Positions 1-5,622 of a DNA stretch of 7,044 bases are shown piece after piece. Both the position numbers and the translations under genes were made by a program. Position 1 is the first letter of the stretch, and every line of letters begins with the position of its first letter. The stretch is from contig DUEQ01000212.1 in NCBI GenBank assembly GCA_011192085.1, forward strand, positions 1 to 7,044, given 5' to 3'. The notes beneath the pieces are model-generated. The model did no database searches, was not told the origin of the DNA, and was given only the letters and a program-made list of their open reading frames with translations. The stretch comes from Caldilineae bacterium. Lineage in GTDB: Bacteria; Chloroflexota; Anaerolineae; J102.

Positions 1-25
1 CAAACTGCAAAAAAACCTCAACCCC

Positions 26-33
26 AAAAGGAG
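26..33 (+). promoter_or_regulatory. Ribosome binding site of the malic enzyme gene
   Basis: AAAAGGAG lies 8 bases before the ATG at 42, a good Shine-Dalgarno match at normal spacing. It supports that ATG as the true start. The upstream promoter is outside the window or not recognisable in the 25 bases available. Confidence 0.8.
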
Positions 34-41
34 CAACCATC

Positions 42-2288
42 ATGGCTTTAAAAGAAGATGCTATTCGGTATCACACCATGGGGAAGCCTGGCAAAATCGA
101 GGTGACCCCGACCAAACCGCTGCTCACCCAGCGGGACCTCTCCCTGGCCTACACGCCCGGCGTGGCCGTGCCCGTCCTTGAGATCGCAGAGGACCCCAAC
201 AAGGCGTTCGACTACACTGCCAAGGGCAATCTCGTGGCCGTGCTCTCCAATGGCTCCGCCATCCTGGGGCTGGGCAACCGCGGGCCGCTGGCCGCGAAGC
301 CGGTCATGGAGGGCAAGGGCGTGCTGTTTAAACGCTTCGCAGATGTCGACGTGTTCGACATCGAGGTGGACACCCAAGACCCTGATGAAATCATTCGCGT
401 GGGGCAGCTCATCGCCCCCACGTTTGGCGGCATCAATCTCGAGGATATCAAAGCGCCCGAGTGCTTCTACATCGAGGAGGAGCTGGAGCGCACCACCGAC
501 ATCCCCATCTTCCATGACGATCAGCACGGCACCGCCATCATTTCGGGGGCGGGCTTGCTCAATGCGTTGGAAATCAACGGTAAAAAGATCGAGGATATAA
601 CCATTGTCATCAATGGCGCGGGCGCGGCGGGCATCGCCTGCGGCGAGTTTTATATCGCACTGGGCGCGAGGCGGGAAAACATCATCATGTGCGACAGCCG
701 AGGCGTCATCTACAAGGGGCGGAAGGAGGGCATGAACCCCTATAAAGAGCGCTTCGCCATCGAGACGGATAAACGCACCTTGGCCGACGCATTGGAGGAT
801 GCGGATGTATTCATGGGCGTATCGGTGGCCAATGTCGTGACCAAGGAGATGGTCAAAAGTATGGCCAAAGATCCCATCATCTTCGCCATGGCCAACCCCG
901 ATCCCGAGATCACCTGGGAGGACGCGCACGAGGCCCGGCCCGATGTGATCATGGGCACCGGACGTAGCGACTATCCCAACCAGGTGAACAACGTCCTCGG
1001 CTTCCCCTTTATCTTCCGCGGCGCGCTGGATGTGCGGGCCACCAATGTGAATATGGAGATGAAGGTGGCCGCGGCCAAGGCCCTGGCCGCGTTGGCCCAT
1101 GAAGATGTGCCCGACAGCGTGCTCAAGGCCTATGGTCTGGATTATCTCCACTTCGGCAAGGATTATCTTATTCCCAAGCCCCTGGATCCCCGCGTGCTCA
1201 CCTGGGTGGCGCCCGCGGTGGCCAAAGCGGCCATGGAGACGGGCGTGGCCCGTCGCCACCTCGACATCGAGACCTATCCCGACCAGCTGCGCGCCCGCCA
1301 GGGCCTGGGCATGACCGTCATGCGCCATGTCATCCGCCAGGCCCAGAACGCGCCCAAGCGCGTCGTGCTGGCCCAGGGCGAGCACCCCAAGATGATCCGC
1401 GCCGCCTACGCCCTGGTGCAGGAAGGCATCGCCCATCCCATCCTTATCGGCAGGGCCGACGTGATCCAGCAGGCCATCGAGAAGCTGAAGCTCGATTTCA
1501 AACCCACCATCATCCAACCGGACAAATGTGAAAAGACCGAGGCCTACGCCCAGCGCCTCTTTGAGCTGCGCCAGCGCAAGGGCGTCACCCTGGCGACAGC
1601 CCAGCAGATGGTCTGCCGTCCCACCTACCTCGCCCCCATGATGGTGGAGATGGGGGACGCGGACGCCGCGGTGAGCGGCCTGACCGCCAGCTATCCCGAA
1701 GTGCTGCGGCCCGCACTGCAAGTGCTGGGCACCGCGCCCGATGTCAACATCGTCAGCGGCGTCTATCTCATGATTGTGCGGGACAGTGTCTACTTCTTCG
1801 CCGACACGACAGTGAATGTGGACCCCACCGCGGAGGAACTGGCGGATATCGCCATCGACGCGGCCAAGGTGGCCGAGACCTTCAACATCGAGCCAAAGGT
1901 GGCGATGATCTCCTTCTCCAACTTCGGCAGCGCCCGCTATCCCCAGAGCGATAAGGTGCGCAAGGCGGTGGCCATCGCCAAGGCCCGTCGCCCCGATCTC
2001 GCCATCGATGGGGAGATGGAGGCGGACACCGCGGTCTCGCCCGAGATCATCGACGAGAACTTCCCCTTCAGCCAGGTTAAGGATGCGAACGTGCTTGTCT
2101 TCCCCAACCTGGATGCGGCCAACGCCGCGTATAAGCTGGTGGCCCAGTTGGGCAAAGCGGAGGCGGTCGGGCCCATCCTTGTGGGCATGGGCAAGCCCTT
2201 CCACGTCATTCCCACCGGCGCAGAGACGCGCGACATCGTGAACATGGCCGCGCTGGCCGTGGTGGACGCGCAGCGCGTGGGACGGTGA
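42..2288 (+). CDS. maeB: Malic enzyme-phosphotransacetylase hybrid, MaeB type (748 aa)
   Basis: Cytoplasmic oxidative decarboxylation of malate to pyruvate and CO2 with reduction of NAD(P)+. The malic enzyme part is residues about 1-425: YTPGVA (37-42, likely catalytic Tyr), the Lys-bearing [19 protein letters not shown] stretch (69-87), metal-ligand region NLEDIKAPE (132-140) with [11 protein letters not shown] (155-165), Rossmann loop NGAGAAGIA (191-199) and MANPDPEI (283-290). The rest, about 430-748, is a phosphotransacetylase-like domain with [14 protein letters not shown] (545-558), [11 protein letters not shown] (624-634) and [13 protein letters not shown] (656-668). The length is normal for MaeB hybrids (about 750-760 aa). 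True Pta enzymes have a DLSRG motif carrying catalytic Ser-Arg; here the aligned residues are Pro724-Thr725, so this half is probably not a working Pta. In characterised MaeB proteins it is a regulatory domain that senses acetyl-CoA. NADP versus NAD preference cannot be decided from sequence alone. Confidence 0.95.
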   Translation: MALKEDAIRYHTMGKPGKIEVTPTKPLLTQRDLSLAYTPGVAVPVLEIAEDPNKAFDYTAKGNLVAVLSNGSAILGLGNRGPLAAKPVMEGKGVLFKRFADVDVFDIEVDTQDPDEIIRVGQLIAPTFGGINLEDIKAPECFYIEEELERTTDIPIFHDDQHGTAIISGAGLLNALEINGKKIEDITIVINGAGAAGIACGEFYIALGARRENIIMCDSRGVIYKGRKEGMNPYKERFAIETDKRTLADALEDADVFMGVSVANVVTKEMVKSMAKDPIIFAMANPDPEITWEDAHEARPDVIMGTGRSDYPNQVNNVLGFPFIFRGALDVRATNVNMEMKVAAAKALAALAHEDVPDSVLKAYGLDYLHFGKDYLIPKPLDPRVLTWVAPAVAKAAMETGVARRHLDIETYPDQLRARQGLGMTVMRHVIRQAQNAPKRVVLAQGEHPKMIRAAYALVQEGIAHPILIGRADVIQQAIEKLKLDFKPTIIQPDKCEKTEAYAQRLFELRQRKGVTLATAQQMVCRPTYLAPMMVEMGDADAAVSGLTASYPEVLRPALQVLGTAPDVNIVSGVYLMIVRDSVYFFADTTVNVDPTAEELADIAIDAAKVAETFNIEPKVAMISFSNFGSARYPQSDKVRKAVAIAKARRPDLAIDGEMEADTAVSPEIIDENFPFSQVKDANVLVFPNLDAANAAYKLVAQLGKAEAVGPILVGMGKPFHVIPTGAETRDIVNMAALAVVDAQRVGR

Positions 2289-2294
2289 TTCGCG

Positions 2295-2329
2295 AGACCT
2301 CGGAGGTCTGCAGACCTCCGAGGTCTTTT
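2295..2329 (+). terminator. 32-bp perfect nested palindrome followed by TTT; possible terminator or dispersed palindromic repeat
   Basis: Positions 2295-2326 form a perfect palindrome centred on the CTGCAG at 2308-2313. Each arm, GACCTCGGAGGTC and GACCTCCGAGGTC (13 nt), is itself a palindrome around one central base, and the arms are separated by TGCA. The RNA could fold as one long 15-16 bp hairpin or as two short ones. The T residues 2326-2329 follow, then CCC, so the U-tract is short. It begins 7 bases after the malic enzyme stop, a normal place for an intrinsic terminator. The nested symmetry also fits a dispersed intergenic palindromic repeat; the sequence cannot separate these two roles. 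Confidence 0.6.
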
Positions 2330-2338
2330 CCCAGAGCG

Positions 2339-2797
2339 ATGAAAGGCTTTCGCATTCCCCTGATCGCGGTCATCGGCGGCGCGAGCTGTTCGCCCGAGGA
2401 GGCCGCGTGGGCCGAGGAGGTAGGGCGTTTGCTGGCCCAGCGCGGCTATGGCGTGGTGTGCGGCGGGCGGGGCGGCGTCATGGCCGCGGTGTGCAAGGGC
2501 GCAAACCAGATGGGCGGCGTGACGGTGGGCCTGCTGCCGGGCGAAGATGATCGAGAGGCCAATCCCTGGGTGCAGATCGTCATCCCTACGGGCATTGGCG
2601 AGGCCCGGAATGCGCTGGTGGCCCGCGCGGGCGAGGGCGTCATCGCCATCGGCGGGGGTTATGGCACGCTGTCGGAGATCGCGCTGGCGTTAAAGTGGGG
2701 CAAGTCAGTAGCCGGGTTGGGAACCTGGGACATCCCTGGCGTGTATCGGGCCCCATCGCCCGAGGATGCGGTGGCGTATGTTCTGTTTCGAAAATAG
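2339..2797 (+). CDS. LOG/TIGR00725-like SLOG Rossmann-fold nucleotide-binding protein (152 aa)
   Basis: A small cytoplasmic protein of the SLOG superfamily, which includes LOG phosphoribohydrolases, DprA and molybdenum cofactor carrier proteins. Visible features are a first beta strand and loop IAVIGGASCS (9-18), CGGRGGVMAAVCKGA (41-55) and the signature IGGGYGTLSE (104-113), which corresponds to the PGGxGTxxE motif of LOG proteins with Gly in place of Pro. Arg90 and Glu113 occupy the positions of the LOG catalytic Arg and Glu, but the usual Lys after the Arg is Asn91. The length is close to the roughly 160 aa of TIGR00725 members. The ATG at 2339 is chosen because homology-like sequence begins just after it; its ribosome site is poor. 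A GTG at 2285 overlaps the upstream TGA as GTGA and is in frame, but starting there would translate the palindrome. Ligand and function are unknown; cotranscription with the malic enzyme is possible. Confidence 0.75.
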   Translation: MKGFRIPLIAVIGGASCSPEEAAWAEEVGRLLAQRGYGVVCGGRGGVMAAVCKGANQMGGVTVGLLPGEDDREANPWVQIVIPTGIGEARNALVARAGEGVIAIGGGYGTLSEIALALKWGKSVAGLGTWDIPGVYRAPSPEDAVAYVLFRK

Positions 2798-2860
2798 CTT
2801 TGGCGGCGCTAGCGAAAAGGTTTCGGCGACGAGATCGGCCGCATGGCCCTCCTCCTTGGC

Positions 2861-2894
2861 TTCCTCCCCCACTCCGAAAGGGGCAGGGGAGGAG
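2861..2894 (+). repeat. Hairpin 1 with a GAAA tetraloop
   Basis: CCTCCCC (2863-2869) pairs with GGGGAGG (2886-2892). A 2x2 internal loop follows, then CTCC (2872-2875) pairs with GGGG (2880-2883) around a GAAA loop (2876-2879), with one T·G wobble. T2862-A2893 and T2861·G2894 extend the base. No T-run follows, so it does not look like an intrinsic terminator on this strand. Confidence 0.6.
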
Positions 2895-2926
2895 GAGCGG
2901 AAGCTGGATGCGATGCTTTCCTCCAA

Positions 2927-2955
2927 CCTCCCCCCGAGCGGAGCTCGGGGGGAGG
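2927..2955 (+). repeat. Hairpin 2, perfect 12-13 bp stem
   Basis: CCTCCCCCCGAG (2927-2938) is exactly complementary to CTCGGGGGGAGG (2944-2955). C2939-G2943 can add a thirteenth pair, leaving a GGA loop. It shares the CCTCCCCC/GGGGGAGG outer arms of its neighbours, which suggests variants of one repeat type. Confidence 0.7.
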
Positions 2956-2974
2956 CCATCCGGTTCTGCAAAGC

Positions 2975-3050
2975 CCTCCCCCAAGAGAACATGTGCTCCC
3001 TCCCCTGACAACGAGCGCAGCCAGGTTGGGGGAGGACCGGGGAGGGGGCA
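2975..3050 (+). repeat. Hairpin 3, two mutually exclusive long-range pairings
   Basis: CCTCCCCCAA (2975-2984) is an exact complement of TTGGGGGAGG (3026-3035). TGCTCCCTCCCC (2994-3005) is complementary to GGGGAGGGGGCA (3039-3050) with one wobble. The two helices cross, so only one can form unless they make a pseudoknot. The G-rich 3' half (3024-3048) also has several G runs. Confidence 0.5.
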
Positions 3051-3125
3051 AACGTGCATGCCAAACGTATATGCGACTTACATTTTCTTTGGCGCCGGCG
3101 CGATCTGGCCCGCCGCCCCGCAAAC

Positions 3126-3141
3126 ATGACAAATCTGTCAT
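3126..3141 (+). promoter_or_regulatory. Dyad ATGACA-N4-TGTCAT, possible operator
   Basis: A perfect 6-bp inverted repeat with a 4-base AT-rich spacer (AATC). It lies about 85 bases before the start of the secreted-protein gene, in the part of the gap that is not hairpin repeat. Its form fits a site for a dimeric helix-turn-helix regulator; the protein is not identifiable from the window. Confidence 0.4.
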
Positions 3142-3173
3142 CTTTAACCCCCCCTCCATTCATACGTTGTTCA

Positions 3174-3190
3174 TGCTATCCTGATACACT
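3174..3190 (+). promoter_or_regulatory. Possible extended -10 promoter elements for the secreted-protein gene
   Basis: Two overlapping TGn-type extended -10 candidates are present: TGCTATCCT (3174-3182) and TGATACACT (3182-3190). Each matches the TATAAT hexamer at 4 of 6 positions. No good -35 hexamer lies 16-18 bases upstream. The first would leave a leader of about 20 bases including the ribosome site and is the better fit. Confidence 0.3.
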
Positions 3191-3196
3191 AAAGGG

Positions 3197-3204
3197 AAAG
3201 GAAG
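3197..3204 (+). promoter_or_regulatory. Ribosome binding site pointing to a TTG start at 3209
   Basis: AAAGGAAG, inside the longer purine run 3191-3207, lies 4 bases before the TTG at 3209. The alternative ATG at 3245 has only a weak purine stretch (AAGATAA) before it, so the ribosome site decides for TTG. Confidence 0.55.
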
Positions 3205-3208
3205 AAGC

Positions 3209-4426
3209 TTGACCATTCCTATCCGGGCAAGTAAGATAAACCTTATGAAGCGAACGCATTCCCTGCCCCTATTCCTTGTCCTCCTGGCCCTCGCCATCGC
3301 TGCTTCCTGGCGCACCGCCGCTGATGCCGCCAGTCGCGCTTACGCGCCCCAGACCACGCCGACCGCCCCGCCTGTCACCAACACCATCACCTTGCAGGTC
3401 CAAACGTCGACCGACGACACCAGTGTGCGCGTGCTCACCAACGAAAACCTGTACAACTGGGCTTATCTGCGCATCGGGTACAGCAAAACGCCCTATATCA
3501 ACGGCATCCGCTTTCAGGACGTTCAGATCCCGCCCGGATCGCAGATCGTCAGCGCTAGGCTTCTGCTTTACAATGGCAGCTGGCACAAATACATGCCCAT
3601 CTTCCTGACCATCCAGGCCGAGGCCAATGACTCGCCCCTCGATTTCGCCAACGCCAATCCCCTGGTCAGCGAGCGCCCGCGCACCTCGGCCCGGGTGCGT
3701 TGGGAGATCGAGCAGGCTCCCCCGGAGATGACCTGGTTCGAATCTCCCGAGATCCGGGACCTCGTTCAGGAGATCATCAATCGCCCCGGTTGGCGGGCGG
3801 GCAACGCGCTGGCCATCATCCTCGAAAGCGCGGAAGATAATCAAATCGATCACTATCTCGACGCCCTGAGCTACGATTTCGGCGTCACCTCCGAGGGCGC
3901 AATCCCCGCGCCCAAGCTAGAGATCGTCTACTTTAGCAGCACGCCCATTCCCACCTCCACCCCCACGCTCACCCCGACGCCCACCATCACCCCCACGCCC
4001 GAGCCAGGACGCCTGGCCATCGAGCAGGCGGAAGAGCTGCAATGCAACGCCCGCGTCCATGGCGACACCCGGAACTGGGGGGACAATGTGCAGCTTTACA
4101 CGGCATGTCGTCCGGTCTGGCCCGAAACGGGCCCCGAGGCTGTGTACCGCCTTGAGCTCCCCTTCGACGGCACCGACGTCCTCATCAATCTCTATTCCCA
4201 GCGCCTGGAAGAGGACCTGGACGTGTTTCTGCTGTCCAGCGCCTATCCCGAGGATTGTCTGGGGGGCGCGGACGCGAGTCTCTTGCGGGAGGGGCTGGAC
4301 GCGGGCGTGTATTATGTGGCTGTGGACGGCTACGACGGCGCGGCCGATGCCTTCACCTTGATGACCTCATGTCGGGTGCATTTCGCCAACAGTCTCTATC
4401 TGCCCGTCATCCGATGGAAGGATTGA
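3209..4426 (+). CDS. Secreted two-domain surface protein: DNRLRE/disaggregatase-like domain, Thr-Pro linker, PPC-like domain (405 aa)
   Basis: The N-terminus has a signal peptide: basic Lys14-Arg15, hydrophobic core about 18-33, likely cleavage near ADA-AS (38-42). Residues about 58-241 resemble the DNRLRE/disaggregatase-type beta-sandwich domain common in bacterial surface proteins, with the typical ending PEIRDLVQEIINRPGW (180-195), GNALAIIL (198-205) and APKLEIVYF (234-242). A low-complexity Thr/Pro linker follows (245-267). Residues about 268-390 look like a PPC-type beta-sandwich: YRLELPFDG (313-321), LDVFLL (337-342) and AGVYYVAVDGYDG (365-377). All four cysteines (279, 300, 350, 388) are in this half, suggesting two disulfides. 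The protein ends in SLYLPVIRWKD, a hydrophobic-Leu-Pro tail. I see no catalytic motif; binding or surface roles are inference. A start at the ATG of 3245 would give a more canonical signal peptide (MKRTHSLPLF) and 393 aa. Confidence 0.75.
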   Translation: MTIPIRASKINLMKRTHSLPLFLVLLALAIAASWRTAADAASRAYAPQTTPTAPPVTNTITLQVQTSTDDTSVRVLTNENLYNWAYLRIGYSKTPYINGIRFQDVQIPPGSQIVSARLLLYNGSWHKYMPIFLTIQAEANDSPLDFANANPLVSERPRTSARVRWEIEQAPPEMTWFESPEIRDLVQEIINRPGWRAGNALAIILESAEDNQIDHYLDALSYDFGVTSEGAIPAPKLEIVYFSSTPIPTSTPTLTPTPTITPTPEPGRLAIEQAEELQCNARVHGDTRNWGDNVQLYTACRPVWPETGPEAVYRLELPFDGTDVLINLYSQRLEEDLDVFLLSSAYPEDCLGGADASLLREGLDAGVYYVAVDGYDGAADAFTLMTSCRVHFANSLYLPVIRWKD

Positions 4427-5621
4427 GGATGTCGTAAGTTTGTTGTGCGATCTCCAGCTCCTCGTCGGTGGGGATGACGAGGATGTTGACGGCGCTTTCG
4501 TCGGCATGAATAGGGCGGACGCCCTCACCGCGGGCGTGGTTTCGGGCCTCGTCCAACACGACGCCCAAAGGCTCCAGGCCCGCGCAGCTCATCTGTCGCA
4601 CCAGGGGGCTGTTCTCCCCCACGCCCGCGGTGAACACCAGCGCGTCCACCCGGCCCAGAACAGCCATATACGCGCCGATGTACTTGCGAATGCGGTAGGC
4701 GTACATCGCCAGAGCCAGGCGGGCGCGCTCGTCCCCGCCCTTCATCTGTGCGATGACATCTCGCACATCGCTCTTCCCGGCCACGCCCAGCAGGCCCGAC
4801 TGCTTGTTCAGGAGTCTGTCGATGGCCTCCAGCGTAAGGCCCAACCGGTCGGCCAGGTAGAAGAGGATGGCCGGGTCGAGATCGCCGCAGCGGGTGCCCA
4901 TCATCAATCCCGGCAGAGGCGTGAAACCCATGGATGTATCCACCGAGCGCCCGTTTCGCACCGCGGCCATGCTGGCCCCGTTCCCTAAATGCGCGGTGAT
5001 GAGGTTGACCTCCGCCAGGGGCTTGCCCAGCCATGCGGCCGCGCGTTTGCTTACATAAAGGTGGGACGTGCCGTGAAAGCCGTAGACCCGCACGCCGTGC
5101 TCCTCGTAGAGCGCGTTGGGGATGGCGTAGCGGTAGGCGTGGGGAGGCAGGGTCTGGTGGAAGGCGGTGTCGAAGACCGCGACCTGCGCGGCGTCGGGGA
5201 AGATCTGTCGGGCTACGAGGATGCCCTCCAGATTGGCGGGGTTGTGCAGGGGCGCGTAGGGAATAAGGCGGCGGATGGTCTCGATGACGTCGTCGTCGAT
5301 GACCACCGTGTCGCTGAAACGCTCGCCGCCATGCACCACCCGATGTCCGATGGCCGCAATCTCGCCCGGATGCTCGATGACCGCGATGCCGGGCTTGGTC
5401 AGAAGAGCAGCCACCCTCTCTAACCCGGCCTGATGGTCGGGGACGGGGGTCTCCTGCACGATCTTACGCTCGCGGCTGGCGTCGTAGATAGTGTGTAGCA
5501 CACGACTGCCCTCTAGCCCGATGCGCTCCACCAGGCCCGCGGCCGCCAGTTCCAGCCCGTCGCCGTGAAAAAGTTTGTATTTGATGGATGAACTACCGGA
5601 ATTGATAACGAGGATTTTCAT
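4407..5621 (-). CDS. ackA: Acetate kinase (404 aa)
   Basis: Cytoplasmic acetate kinase: acetyl phosphate + ADP = acetate + ATP, reversible. Family motifs are all present: MKILVINSGSSSIKYKLF at the N-terminus (Asn7), GHRVVHGGERFS (92-103, Arg94), VFDTAFHQTLP (149-159, Asp151), YGFHGTSH (180-187, His183), AHLGNGAS (210-217), MGTRCGDLDP (241-250, Arg244), TAGVGENSPLVR (331-342) and TDEELEIA (385-392, Glu near 387-388). The length matches the usual 395-405 aa. The start is the ATG at 5621, because the signature strand begins there; the frame stays open further upstream into the preceding gene. That ATG is one base after the upstream TAA (TAA-C-ATG) with no clear ribosome site, so translational coupling is likely. 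The stop lies inside the convergent secreted-protein gene, and the last residues (about ILNPSIG) are encoded in or beside that 20-base overlap. No true Pta gene is in the window. Confidence 0.95.
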   Translation of the reverse strand: MKILVINSGSSSIKYKLFHGDGLELAAAGLVERIGLEGSRVLHTIYDASRERKIVQETPVPDHQAGLERVAALLTKPGIAVIEHPGEIAAIGHRVVHGGERFSDTVVIDDDVIETIRRLIPYAPLHNPANLEGILVARQIFPDAAQVAVFDTAFHQTLPPHAYRYAIPNALYEEHGVRVYGFHGTSHLYVSKRAAAWLGKPLAEVNLITAHLGNGASMAAVRNGRSVDTSMGFTPLPGLMMGTRCGDLDPAILFYLADRLGLTLEAIDRLLNKQSGLLGVAGKSDVRDVIAQMKGGDERARLALAMYAYRIRKYIGAYMAVLGRVDALVFTAGVGENSPLVRQMSCAGLEPLGVVLDEARNHARGEGVRPIHADESAVNILVIPTDEELEIAQQTYDILNPSIG

Positions 5622-5622
5622 G

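Larger units (their letters stand above)
2798..3208. other. 411-bp gene-free region with GC-rich hairpins, then a promoter-like stretch
   Basis: No reading frame here looks like a protein; the open frames on both strands give only Pro/Gly/Arg/Ser-rich low-complexity translations that run through the hairpins. The left two thirds (about 2860-3050) are pyrimidine-rich CCTCCCCC tracts paired with GGGGGAGG tracts. The right third (3060-3208) is less GC-rich and holds a 16-bp dyad and possible extended -10 elements ahead of the secreted-protein gene. Confidence 0.7.

Noticed and set aside
48..2204. A 718-codon open frame on the minus strand opposite the malic enzyme gene
   Set aside because: It mirrors a strongly supported gene, is rich in His/Gly/Asp/Leu without any domain signature, and long antisense frames are expected from biased third positions in high-GC genes.
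42..2288. The malic enzyme hybrid as two genes fused by error
   Set aside because: The malic enzyme-PTA fusion is the normal architecture of MaeB-type enzymes and the length is typical.
2795..2814. Terminator after the SLOG gene (TAGC...GCTA and CGCTAGCG)
   Set aside because: The stems are only 4 bp and no T-run follows.
2861..3050. CRISPR array
   Set aside because: The repeated tracts are palindromic homopolymer-like blocks with irregular spacing and no constant repeat/spacer pattern.
2640..3184. Several overlapping open frames of about 80-150 codons on both strands in the gap
   Set aside because: Their translations are Pro/Arg/Ser/Gly-rich and arise from the hairpin repeats; there is no family-like sequence and no frame stands out.
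3950..4010. Tandem repeat of CCCACC/ACGCCC units
   Set aside because: It is the in-frame Thr-Pro linker of the secreted protein, so it is explained as coding low complexity and not as a separate DNA repeat.
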